Assembly: GCA_021324825.1 (NCBI GenBank)
Contig: JAJPII010000009.1
Span: 1-62,732, forward strand
DNA length: 62,732 bases
DNA from: Spartobacteria bacterium
GTDB taxonomy: Bacteria > Verrucomicrobiota > Verrucomicrobiia > Chthoniobacterales > Chthoniobacteraceae
Direction: 5' to 3'
In this document: piece after piece, positions 49,947-58,542 of the stretch
Numbering within the stretch: the first letter of the stretch is position 1
How the letters are laid out: each line of letters opens with the position of its first letter
Program-made: the position numbers and the translations under genes
The notes under the pieces: model-generated
The model's database searches: none
What the model saw: the letters and a program-made list of their open reading frames with translations, nothing else
Told to the model about the DNA's origin: nothing

Positions 49947-51809
49947 ATGTTTACTTATCCCAAGACGTATGACGTGATCGTGGTGGGCGCGGGCCATGCC
50001 GGCATCGAGGCCGCCATGGCGGCTTCGCGTCTGGGCTGCGAGACGCTCATGCTGACGCAAAACGCGGATACCATCGGCCAAATGTCGTGCAATCCCGCCG
50101 TGGGTGGCCTTGCGAAGGGGCATATCGTGCGGGAAATCGACGCGCTGGGAGGCTTCATGGGCTTGAACACCGACGCCACCGCCATCCAATGCCGAATGTT
50201 GAACTCGAATAAGGGAGCCAGCGTCCGCGCGCCCCGCTCGCAGTGCGACAAGAAGGCTTACCAATTCCGGGCGAAGGCGGCGTGCGAGCGCCAACCCCAT
50301 CTCGATCTAAAGCAAGGGAACGCGCTTCGGATCGGGGAGGAGCAAGGAAGAGCCGCCTTTGTCGAGACCGACTTCGGTCTCCGTTTCCGTGGCGCGGCGA
50401 TAGTCATCACGACGGGCACTTTTCTCCGCGGCCTCCTGCATGTCGGGCTGCAAAGCAGGCCGGGCGGCAGGATGGGGGATGCGCAATCGACTCTAAGCGG
50501 AAGCCTCGCGGAACTCGGCTTCGAGATCGGGCGATTCAAGACCGGCACCCCTTGCCGCCTCAACGGGCGCACCATCGATTTCACCCGCTGTGAGATTCAA
50601 AACGGAGATGAGCCGCCGCCAGGGTTCAGCTTCATGCCGGAATCCCTTGAATCGACGCCGGACGACATCTTCACTCTCAACACGTATCGCGACGGGATGT
50701 TCCACGTAGAACAAATTCCGTGTTGGATTACCCACACAAACGCCCGCACCCATGCCGTCATCCGGGCGAATCTGGACAAATCGCCTCTCTTCAGCGGGCG
50801 GATCGAAGGGGTTGGGCCGCGCTATTGCCCTTCCATCGAGGACAAGGTGGTAAAGTTCGCCGAAAAAGAGAGCCACCAGCTCTTTCTCGAACCGGAGGGA
50901 CGCCATACAGGGGAATTTTACGTCAACGGCGTCTCCACGAGCCTTCCGTTCGAGGTGCAGTATGCGTTCATCCGCTCCGTGCAAGGGCTGGAGAACGCGG
51001 AAATCATGCGCGCGGGCTATGCCGTCGAATACGACTACTGCCCGCCCACCCAGCTTTACGCCACCCTGGAGACGAAGCGGGTGGAGAACCTCTTCTTTGC
51101 CGGGCAGATCAACGGAACTTCCGGCTATGAGGAAGCCGCCGCGCAAGGGCTGGTGGCCGGCGCCAACGCGGCTCTCAAGCTTCTTGGCCGTCCTTCGCTT
51201 ATTCTCTCCCGTTCGGAAGCCTACATAGGCGTGCTGATCGACGACCTGGTGACCAAGGGAACGGCCGAGCCGTACCGGATGTTCACCAGCCGGGCCGAAT
51301 ACCGACTTCTCCTCCGGCAGGATAATGCCGACCTTCGGTTGACTCCGCTGGGCCACGGCCTGGGCCTCGTCGACCCGGCGCGCGCGGAGAAGGTTGCCTC
51401 CCGGCAGGCCGCTCTGGCTGAACTCGAAATCTGGGCCGCCGGCGTCAGGGTGGAAGGCGTCCCTCTGACCCAATGGCTAAAGCGCGCGGAAACCTCCTTT
51501 CGCGGCCTCGACCAGGGCGTCCGAAACCGGTTCGCCGATTCCGTCTGGGATATCTTCGAGACCGACCTGAAATACGCGGGCTACATCCGCCGGCAGCACG
51601 ACGCGGTGGAAAAGGCCCGCCTCAGCGAAGGGAAACTCCTCCCGGCTTCCCTGGATTACTCCGCGATCTCGGGCTTGCGGTTCGAGGCGCGGCAGAAACT
51701 TTCCGAGATTCGGCCCGCCACGTTCGGCCAGGCGGGGAGAATCAGCGGCATCACGCCCGCCGATCTGGCGCTGCTGGGCGTCTGGATGGGGCGCAATCGC
51801 AACGCTTGA
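49947..51809 (+). CDS. mnmG: tRNA uridine-5-carboxymethylaminomethyl modification enzyme MnmG
   Basis: FAD enzyme that modifies the wobble uridine with MnmE; 620 residues. The FAD motif VGAGHAGIEAA is at about residues 12-22, CNPAVGGLAKGHIVREIDALGG follows at about 49-70, TTGTFLRGLLHVG at about 152-165, and the C-terminal helical domain ends in SGITPADLALLGVWM. gidA/mnmG genes often lie near the chromosome origin beside gidB and parAB; here the next gene is a glycosyltransferase. Two parS-like sites are in and before it. Confidence 0.97.
   Translation: MFTYPKTYDVIVVGAGHAGIEAAMAASRLGCETLMLTQNADTIGQMSCNPAVGGLAKGHIVREIDALGGFMGLNTDATAIQCRMLNSNKGASVRAPRSQCDKKAYQFRAKAACERQPHLDLKQGNALRIGEEQGRAAFVETDFGLRFRGAAIVITTGTFLRGLLHVGLQSRPGGRMGDAQSTLSGSLAELGFEIGRFKTGTPCRLNGRTIDFTRCEIQNGDEPPPGFSFMPESLESTPDDIFTLNTYRDGMFHVEQIPCWITHTNARTHAVIRANLDKSPLFSGRIEGVGPRYCPSIEDKVVKFAEKESHQLFLEPEGRHTGEFYVNGVSTSLPFEVQYAFIRSVQGLENAEIMRAGYAVEYDYCPPTQLYATLETKRVENLFFAGQINGTSGYEEAAAQGLVAGANAALKLLGRPSLILSRSEAYIGVLIDDLVTKGTAEPYRMFTSRAEYRLLLRQDNADLRLTPLGHGLGLVDPARAEKVASRQAALAELEIWAAGVRVEGVPLTQWLKRAETSFRGLDQGVRNRFADSVWDIFETDLKYAGYIRRQHDAVEKARLSEGKLLPASLDYSAISGLRFEARQKLSEIRPATFGQAGRISGITPADLALLGVWMGRNRNA
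50698..50713. other. parS: parS-like centromere site 2
   Basis: TGTTCCACGTAGAACA, inside the mnmG coding region and 773 bp from site 1. It has 15 of 16 bases in common with TGTTCCACGTGGAACA; the single change (G to A at position 11) breaks one base pair of the palindrome. Confidence 0.65.
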
Positions 51810-52927
51810 AGATCGCCCTTCTCCACTACAGCTACGCGCCCGTTGTCGGGGGCGTGGAGGGGGTGGTGGAGCGCCACGCGCGGCTTTTCGCCCGCGCGGG
51901 GCACGAGGTGACGACGCTGGTCATCCCCGAATTGCGATGTGATCATCCGCTATCGCAAGAGGCTCAGGCTGAGATAGATGCGGGTTCTCCAGGACCCGCG
52001 TTTGCAAAGGTCGAGCAGGCGCTTGCGGTAAAATTTGCGCGGCTGGAGGTTGATATTTTGTTTATTCACAACGTCCTGACCATGCCTTTCCATCTCGCTT
52101 GCACCTCCGCGCTTTGGAAGGCCGCGGAAACAACGCGCTGCATCGGCTGGATCCACGATATCGCGGCGGCGAACCCCGATTACGCCTTGCCGTTCCTGGA
52201 GCGGCTGCCCTGGAGGTTGCTGGTTTCGGCTCATCCAGCCATCGAGTACGTCGCGGTCTCGGAACACCGGGCGCGGGCCTTCGAAAAACTGACCGGGCGC
52301 AAGTGCGAAGTCGTGCCTAACGGCGTGGACCCGTGGGAGTTGCTGGACCTGACGCCGCCGGTGGCCGAACTGGCGCAAAAGGAAAAGCTGCTCGAGCGGG
52401 ACATCGTCCTTCTCCATCCCGCGCGCATCTTGCGGCGCAAGAACATCGAACTCGGCCTCCGCGTGGCGGCGGCTCTGAAGGGATGCCGCTATCTGGTGAC
52501 AGGCGCTCCGGACACGCATAATCCGGCGTCGGCGAACTACGCCGCGTTTCTGCGGGCGCTCCGGTCGGAGAACGCGATCTTCGTCAATGAACGCTTCCCC
52601 GTCACGCGGCGCGATCTGTCGAGCCTGTATCGTCTGGCGGATATGCTGTTCTTTCCCAGCAGGCAGGAGGGGTTCGGCATTCCTTTGCTCGAAGCGGCGG
52701 TGTGCGGCCTGCCCATCGCCTGCGCCGACGTGGAGCCCATGAATTCCCTCTGGCCGCGCGAGGATGTCACGTTCTTCGATCCCGACGGCGATCCGCGCGC
52801 GCTGGCCGATGGAATCCGCCGGCTCAGCCGGTCGAGTTCGATCCAAAACAGAAAATTTGCCATCCGGAAGCATTCGTGGGAGAGCATTTTCACGAATTAT
52901 CTGGAGCCTCTTCTGGCAAACAGGTAA
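51806..52927 (+). CDS. GT4-family glycosyltransferase
   Basis: 373 residues starting with TTG at 51806 that overlaps the mnmG stop (TTGA). The N-terminus LHYSYAPVVGGVEGVVERHARLFARAGHEV is the typical GT-B acceptor-domain start. In the C-terminal domain the donor-binding region has HPARILRRKNIELGLRVAAAL, and the E-x7-E motif is EGFGIPLLEAAVCGLP. Translational coupling to mnmG is unusual for a sugar enzyme. The substrate is unknown; the glgB gene 26 bp downstream could hint at glucan metabolism. Confidence 0.88.
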   Translation: MKIALLHYSYAPVVGGVEGVVERHARLFARAGHEVTTLVIPELRCDHPLSQEAQAEIDAGSPGPAFAKVEQALAVKFARLEVDILFIHNVLTMPFHLACTSALWKAAETTRCIGWIHDIAAANPDYALPFLERLPWRLLVSAHPAIEYVAVSEHRARAFEKLTGRKCEVVPNGVDPWELLDLTPPVAELAQKEKLLERDIVLLHPARILRRKNIELGLRVAAALKGCRYLVTGAPDTHNPASANYAAFLRALRSENAIFVNERFPVTRRDLSSLYRLADMLFFPSRQEGFGIPLLEAAVCGLPIACADVEPMNSLWPREDVTFFDPDGDPRALADGIRRLSRSSSIQNRKFAIRKHSWESIFTNYLEPLLANR

Positions 52928-52953
52928 GCTGAGGACTCGCATCTTTCCCCGCC

Positions 52954-55206
52954 ATGAATATCTCCCCTGACAAAACCACCATCGACGACGGCAACCTCTA
53001 CGCGCTCCTGGAAGGGCGTCACGGCGATCCCTTTGCCATGCTGGGCATGCACGAGGCCGGCAACCGGCTCGTCGTGCGCGTCTTCCGGCCCGACGCGCGC
53101 GAAGCGACCGTTGTGGACGCGCGCGATCCCAAGCGTTCCTTTCCGGCCCGCCGCATCCATGGCGACGGCTTTTTCGAAGCGGTTCTCCCGGAGAAGACCG
53201 AGCCGTTCGCGTACCGCTTGAAACTGACGGGACACGACGGCGGCGAATGGACGATGGCCGATCCGTATTCCTACGGTCAGCTCTTGGGCCCCGTGGACCT
53301 GCACCTCTTCGCGGAGGGGAACCACTTCAAGCTGTATGAGAAGCTCGGCGCGCACCTGAAGACGATCGACGGCGTTTCCGGCGCGACATTCTGCGTCTGG
53401 GCGCCCAATGCGCAGCGCGTGAGCGTCGTCGGAGACTTCAATCATTGGGACGGGCGGACGAACCCGATGCGCAAGCTGCTCGGGAGCGGCGTCTGGGAAA
53501 TCTTCCTGCCGGGCATCACGGAGTTGACGCATTATAAATTCGAGATCAAGGGAGGCAACGGCGCGCTCTTTCTCAAGAGCGACCCGTTCGCGTTCTTCAG
53601 CCAGCACGGCACCAGCACCGCTTCCCTCGTCTTCAACCTTCACCGCTACGTCTGGAACGACCAGGCCTGGATGAAAAAGCGGGACGCCACGAATTGGCAA
53701 TGCAGCCCCGTCAGCGTCTATGAAGTCCACCTCAGTTCCTGGGCGCGCGTTGTCGAGGAGGGGAACCGGTTCCTCAGCTACGTCGAGTTCGCGGAACGGC
53801 TGGTCGATTACGTGGTGAAAATGGGATACACCCACATCGAGCTGATGCCTGTCGCCGAACACCCGTTCGACGGCTCCTGGGGCTACCAGGTCACCGGGTA
53901 TTACGCGCCGACCAGCCGGTTTGGGAACCCGGATGAGTTCCGGTATTTTGTCGATTGCTGCCACCAGAGGGGCATCGGAGTCATTGTCGACTGGGTGCCG
54001 GGCCATTTCCCGAAGGACGCCCACGGCCTGGCGGAATTCGACGGCACCGATCTCTACGAGCACGCCGACCCGCGCCAGGGCGAGCACGCGGACTGGGGCA
54101 CGCTCATCTTCAACTACGGCAGGAACGAAGTCCGCAACTTCCTCATAGCCAACGCCTTGTTCTGGCTGGAGGAATACCATATCGACGGCCTCCGCGTGGA
54201 CGCCGTCGCCTCGATGCTCTATCTCGACTATTCGCGCAAGGAAGGCGAATGGATTCCCAACGCCTACGGCGGCCGCGAAAACCTGGACGCGATCTACTTC
54301 ATGAAGCGGTTCAACGAGGTCTGCTACGAGCGGTTCCCAGGCATCATGACCATCGCCGAGGAATCGACCGCCTGGCCGGGAGTATCGCGGCCCACGTACC
54401 TGGGCGGCCTGGGCTTCGGCTTCAAGTGGAACATGGGTTGGATGCACGACTTCCTGCAATACATGAGCCTCGACCCGGTTTACCGGCGTTTTCACCAGGG
54501 GGACATCACCTTTTCCCTCCTCTACGCCTTCCACGAGCACTTCGTCCTCGTGCTCAGCCACGACGAAGTCGTCCACGGCAAACGCGCCCTGCTCGACAAG
54601 ATGCCGGGCGACTGGTGGCAGAAATTCGCGAACCTCCGCATGTTCTACGGCTGGATGTACGCGCACCCCGGCAAGAAGCTGCTCTTCCAGGGCGGCGAGT
54701 TCGGCCAGACCTCGGAATGGAACCACAGCAAGAGCCTGGACTGGCATCTCCTCCAATATCCCGAGCACGACGGCTTGCAGCGCCTCGTCCAGCACCTCAA
54801 CTATCTTTACCAGAGAGAGCCGGCCCTCTACGAACTGGATGACAGCTACGAAGGCTTCGAGTGGATCGACTTCCACGACGCGGACAACAGCGTGGTCGCC
54901 TTCATGCGCAAGTCGAAGCAAGGGCCGCCCCTCATCTTCGCGGTCAACGCCACACCCGTGGTTCGCGAGAATTACCGGATCGGCGTCTGGGGCGAAGGGT
55001 GCTACGAAGAAATCCTGAACACGGACGCGCAAACCTACGGCGGCTCCAACGCGGGCAACTACGGCAGCGTCTGGGCCGACCCGATTTCATGGCAGGGAAA
55101 ATCTCATTCGCTCAACCTGCGTCTGCCCCCGCTGGGGATCGTCGGCTTCAAGAAGAAAATCGAAGAGCCAAAGGCTGCCGAACCGGCGCCTGTGAAGAAA
55201 AGCTGA
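52954..55206 (+). CDS. glgB: 1,4-alpha-glucan branching enzyme
   Basis: Makes alpha-1,6 branches in glycogen; 750 residues. An N-terminal CBM48 domain pair (about residues 15-215, with [22 protein letters not shown]) is followed by the GH13 barrel: [22 protein letters not shown], the nucleophile Asp in [17 protein letters not shown], the acid Glu in [15 protein letters not shown], and [16 protein letters not shown]. The C-terminal all-beta domain ends in PPLGIVGF. No glgA or glgC is in the window. Confidence 0.97.
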   Translation: MNISPDKTTIDDGNLYALLEGRHGDPFAMLGMHEAGNRLVVRVFRPDAREATVVDARDPKRSFPARRIHGDGFFEAVLPEKTEPFAYRLKLTGHDGGEWTMADPYSYGQLLGPVDLHLFAEGNHFKLYEKLGAHLKTIDGVSGATFCVWAPNAQRVSVVGDFNHWDGRTNPMRKLLGSGVWEIFLPGITELTHYKFEIKGGNGALFLKSDPFAFFSQHGTSTASLVFNLHRYVWNDQAWMKKRDATNWQCSPVSVYEVHLSSWARVVEEGNRFLSYVEFAERLVDYVVKMGYTHIELMPVAEHPFDGSWGYQVTGYYAPTSRFGNPDEFRYFVDCCHQRGIGVIVDWVPGHFPKDAHGLAEFDGTDLYEHADPRQGEHADWGTLIFNYGRNEVRNFLIANALFWLEEYHIDGLRVDAVASMLYLDYSRKEGEWIPNAYGGRENLDAIYFMKRFNEVCYERFPGIMTIAEESTAWPGVSRPTYLGGLGFGFKWNMGWMHDFLQYMSLDPVYRRFHQGDITFSLLYAFHEHFVLVLSHDEVVHGKRALLDKMPGDWWQKFANLRMFYGWMYAHPGKKLLFQGGEFGQTSEWNHSKSLDWHLLQYPEHDGLQRLVQHLNYLYQREPALYELDDSYEGFEWIDFHDADNSVVAFMRKSKQGPPLIFAVNATPVVRENYRIGVWGEGCYEEILNTDAQTYGGSNAGNYGSVWADPISWQGKSHSLNLRLPPLGIVGFKKKIEEPKAAEPAPVKKS

Positions 55207-55210
55207 GGAT

Positions 55211-56917
55211 TTACCGCCGCTTGTAGCGGTAGGGAATTCCCGACCGGTAGAGAGCCATCTCGTCGCGGAGGGCATTGGACAACGGCGTGTCCGCTCCACC
55301 CGCGGCCTGGAGAGCCTGGCCCGCCGCTTCGACCGCTTCCGGGAAACGCCCCGTCTCGGCATAAGCGGCGGCCAGCGTGCGAAGAACCAATGCGTTCTCG
55401 CCGCGGGTCGTCCGGCTCGCCTGCCGGGCCAGTTCGAGCGCGGCGGGACCGTTCCGCACGGAAGGGTTGGTTGACGTTGCAAGCACCCACGCCAGGTTGT
55501 TTTGGGTCGTGAGGTCCATGGGCTGCATGCTCAGGGACTTCCGGTAATAAGCCACCGCGTCGTCCCCGCGCCCGCTTTGCAGCAGGGCGTTGCCCAGCGC
55601 CGTATCGGCGTCCGCGTAGTCGGGGTTGATTTCAATCGCGCGCCGGTATTGAGCTATGGCCGCCTCCGCATCGCCCTTTTTCGCCAGGGCTATGCCGAGA
55701 TTGAGGTGGGGCATGGCCATCGGAATGTCCGATGTCTCCGCGAGCATCCGGCGCCAGAGCGTCTCGCTGTCTTTCCAATACGAGGTTTGGATGCGCGCGC
55801 ACAGCGCAAGCGGCGCGAGAACGAGAACCGCGAGCCCGCCCAGAATCTCGCGGCGGCGGGGCCAGGGCGCGGAAACCTCCTCCGCCGCCCACGTTATCAT
55901 GATGTATATCCCGATCTGCGGCAGGTACGTGTAGCGATCCGCGTGGGATTCCCTCCCCATTTGCAGGATGCCCAGCACCGGCGCGAGCATTCCGAGATAC
56001 CAGAGCCACCCCATCCAGAGGTAAGGCCGCCGCTCCCGCCAACGCCAGACCAGCAGAGTGATCGCGGCGAGAATGACAGCCGCCCCCGCCACTTTCCAAA
56101 GCGGCTGGCCGCCGGGCGGGAACGGATAGAGCACCGCGAGTCCTGCCGGATAGACCATCTGCACGAGATAGGTCACGGGGGAAACGAGGGCATTGCCAAT
56201 ACGCTGGGAGAGGGGGAAATTGTGCGGGCCGACCCCGGGAAGCCTGTCCTGTATCAAAAGCGTGGCCACGCACGAGGCGGCGGAGAGGGCGAAGAGCGGA
56301 AGCTTCTCCAGGACCAACTTCTTCATCCCCATCGTCTTCCAGCGGTTCAACGGCCAGTAATCCAGGAGCAGGAGAACGCATGGCAACGTCACGAGCATCG
56401 GCTTGGCCAGCAGCCCCAAGGCGAAGAAAAGGGGGGTGAGAAGGAAAGACCGCCGGACATAAGCGCCCAGGGTCAGCATGAAAAAGAGGCCGCTGAGAAC
56501 GTCCTTGCGCTCTGAAACCCAGGCCACCGACTCGACGCGCAAAGGATGGATGGCGAATACCGCCGCCACGAACGCGCCGGGCCAGAGCGCGCCGGTCGTC
56601 CGCTGCAAAAAGAGAAAGAGGAGAATCGCCGTCGCGATGTGGAGCAGCACGTTGACGAGATGGTGCCCGGCGGGGGCCAGGCCGAAAATCTGGCAGTCCA
56701 GCATATGGGAGAGGACCGTCAGCGGGTTCCAGAGGTACAAGACCGTGTGCCTGAACGCCCATGCGAGCCCTTCCCACGTCACGCCCTTTACGACCTCCCA
56801 GTTTTCATAGACGTAGGCGCTGTCATCGAAATTGACGAACTGCTGCCGGAGCGTCTGCCCGAAGACCACCCAAACCAACCCCGCCAGGTAAAAAGAGACG
56901 ACGAGTTTTCTATTCAC
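55211..56917 (-). CDS. TMTC-like membrane protein with C-terminal TPRs, paralogue 1
   Basis: 568 residues: about ten TM segments, then roughly four TPR units (about residues 400-540, such as AIAQYRRAIEINPDYADADTALGNALL quoted in part). The first extracytoplasmic loop has QQFVNFDDSAYVYEN; the DD pair resembles the catalytic loop of GT-C enzymes of the PMT/TMTC type. HPLRVESVAWVSERKDVLSG is the strongly conserved next loop. Eukaryotic TMTC1-4, which O-mannosylate proteins, share TM-plus-TPR order. The start overlaps the upstream paralogue (ATGA). Glycosyltransferase activity is inference. Confidence 0.8.
   Translation of the reverse strand: MNRKLVVSFYLAGLVWVVFGQTLRQQFVNFDDSAYVYENWEVVKGVTWEGLAWAFRHTVLYLWNPLTVLSHMLDCQIFGLAPAGHHLVNVLLHIATAILLFLFLQRTTGALWPGAFVAAVFAIHPLRVESVAWVSERKDVLSGLFFMLTLGAYVRRSFLLTPLFFALGLLAKPMLVTLPCVLLLLDYWPLNRWKTMGMKKLVLEKLPLFALSAASCVATLLIQDRLPGVGPHNFPLSQRIGNALVSPVTYLVQMVYPAGLAVLYPFPPGGQPLWKVAGAAVILAAITLLVWRWRERRPYLWMGWLWYLGMLAPVLGILQMGRESHADRYTYLPQIGIYIMITWAAEEVSAPWPRRREILGGLAVLVLAPLALCARIQTSYWKDSETLWRRMLAETSDIPMAMPHLNLGIALAKKGDAEAAIAQYRRAIEINPDYADADTALGNALLQSGRGDDAVAYYRKSLSMQPMDLTTQNNLAWVLATSTNPSVRNGPAALELARQASRTTRGENALVLRTLAAAYAETGRFPEAVEAAGQALQAAGGADTPLSNALRDEMALYRSGIPYRYKRR
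56421..56512. repeat. 92-bp segment identical to 58031-58122 (paralogue 1 copy)
   Basis: Inside paralogue 1, encoding the membrane segment after the SERKDVLSG loop. It is identical by eye over 92 bp to the matching part of paralogue 2, and a further 28 bp match after one mismatch, although the genes differ more elsewhere. Confidence 0.85.
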
Positions 56918-58542
56918 GGGTTCAAGGCCGCCAGGGCGTCGCGGGCGGGCGTAAAGAGGGGATCGAGCTGAAGGGTCCGCTCGAAGTGCCGGGTCGCGCC
57001 CGCAACGTCACCCTTCTGCAGCAACGCATTGGCGAGGTTATAATGCGCCTCGGCGTAGTTGGGATCAAGTTCCAGCGCCTTCCCGTATTGCGCGATGGCT
57101 TCATCCAAACGCCCTTCTTCGCGCAGCGCCCCCGCGAGACTTCGGCGGGCGTTCGGGTAGTCCGGCTTGGTTTGGACGGCCATCGCATACTGGGCCAGCG
57201 CTTCGTCCAGGCGCTTCTTCTGGAGAAACGCGAACCCCAGGTCGATGTGGCAATCCGCCCGGAGCCGCGCGTTGGCCGGCGTGGGTGCGATCGCGAGTCC
57301 CCGCTTGAATTCCTCCATCGCGGCGTCGAGTTCTCCTTTGCCCAGGAGCGCGTCGCCCAGGTTGAGATGGGGAAGGGCGGAGACGTCCCGCGGCATGCAC
57401 GCGAGGGCGCGCCGCCAGAGGGATTCGCTGTCATTCCAATAGGACGTTTGGATTCGGGCGCAGACGGCCAGCGCCGCGACGGCGACGATTGCGAGCGCGG
57501 CCGATACCCTTCGTGGCAGGCGCTCCGCCGCCGCCCAGGTTATCAGGATGCCGATTCCGATCTGCGGCAGGTAAGTGTAGCGGTCCGCGTGCGCCTCCCC
57601 TCCCATCTGCACGATGCCCAGCACCGGCGCGAGCATTCCCAGATACCAAAGCCACCCGGTCAGCAGATACGGCTGCTTTTCGCGTCTGAGAAAGAAGCAG
57701 ACGGAGAGCGCCGCCAGGAGAAGAGCGGCGGCGCCCACTTTCCAGAACGGCTGGCCCCCGGAAGGGAAGGGATAGAGAGCCGCCAAGCCAGCCGGGAAAA
57801 ACATCTGTCCCAGGTACGTGACGCAGGAAACAAGCGCGTTGCCTGCTCGCGAAACGAGGGTCTCGGAGGAACTTGCCGCCACGGTTGTCGTCGCCAAACC
57901 GGCGGCGAGGGAAAGGGCGAAGAGAGGGGCCTTCTCCGGAAACCCGGTCTTGCGCTTCAGGGGCCAGTAATCCAGGAGAAGGAGAACGCACGGCAGCGTC
58001 ACGAGCATCGGCTTGGCCAGCAACCCCAGGGCGAAGAAAAGGGGGGTGAGAAGGAAAGACCGCCGGACATAAGCGCCCAGGGTCAGCATGAAAAAGAGGC
58101 CGCTGAGAACGTCCTTGCGCTCGGAAACCCAGGCCACCGACTCGACGCGCAGGGGATGAATGGCGAAGACCGCCGCCACGAACGCACTGCGCCAGAGGGC
58201 GCCGGTCGTCTCCCGCAGAACGAGGAAGAGAAGAATCGCCGTCGCCATGTGGAGCAGGACGTTGACGAGATGGTGTCCTGCCGGCGCCAGGCCAAAAAGC
58301 TGGCAGTCCACCATATGGGAGATCATCGTCAGCGGCGTCCAGAGCGCCAGGACGGGATGGGTGAACGCCCGGGCGATTCCCTGTAGCGCCAGTCCTTGCC
58401 TCACCTCCGCGTTATTATAGACATAGCCGCCGTCGTCGAAATTGACGAACTGCTGCCGGAGCGTTTGTCCAAAAACCGCCCAAACGAGGCCGGCAAGGTA
58501 CACGCAGACGACCCTGTTTGCGGTCAGGGAGGTGCGTGCCAT
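56914..58542 (-). CDS. TMTC-like membrane protein with C-terminal TPRs, paralogue 2
   Basis: 542 residues. The loop is VNFDDGGYVYNN, followed by HPLRVESVAWVSERKDVLSG, about ten TM helices and three to four TPRs (AHYNLANALLQKGDVAGATRHFERTLQLDPLF, quoted in part). It ends directly after the last TPR and lacks the NNLAWVLATS segment present in paralogues 1 and 3. The sequence is closest to paralogue 1. It overlaps paralogue 1 by 4 bp and paralogue 3 by 19 bp, so the array is one operon. Confidence 0.8.
   Translation of the reverse strand: MARTSLTANRVVCVYLAGLVWAVFGQTLRQQFVNFDDGGYVYNNAEVRQGLALQGIARAFTHPVLALWTPLTMISHMVDCQLFGLAPAGHHLVNVLLHMATAILLFLVLRETTGALWRSAFVAAVFAIHPLRVESVAWVSERKDVLSGLFFMLTLGAYVRRSFLLTPLFFALGLLAKPMLVTLPCVLLLLDYWPLKRKTGFPEKAPLFALSLAAGLATTTVAASSSETLVSRAGNALVSCVTYLGQMFFPAGLAALYPFPSGGQPFWKVGAAALLLAALSVCFFLRREKQPYLLTGWLWYLGMLAPVLGIVQMGGEAHADRYTYLPQIGIGILITWAAAERLPRRVSAALAIVAVAALAVCARIQTSYWNDSESLWRRALACMPRDVSALPHLNLGDALLGKGELDAAMEEFKRGLAIAPTPANARLRADCHIDLGFAFLQKKRLDEALAQYAMAVQTKPDYPNARRSLAGALREEGRLDEAIAQYGKALELDPNYAEAHYNLANALLQKGDVAGATRHFERTLQLDPLFTPARDALAALNP
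58031..58122. repeat. 92-bp segment identical to 56421-56512 (paralogue 2 copy)
   Basis: Second copy of the identical stretch, in the same relative position of paralogue 2. The identity at third codon positions points to recent duplication or gene conversion rather than protein-level selection alone. Confidence 0.85.

Noticed and set aside
49841..52953. Chromosome origin (oriC) next to mnmG
   Set aside because: I saw no cluster of DnaA boxes (TTATCCACA-like) or AT-rich unwinding region in the gaps around mnmG, and dnaA/dnaN are not present. Only the parS-like sites are supported.
55502..58386. Plus-strand frames opposite the TMTC-like genes that share sequence with each other
   Set aside because: Their similarity merely mirrors the duplication of the real minus-strand genes; composition is Arg/Gln/Glu-rich with no fold.
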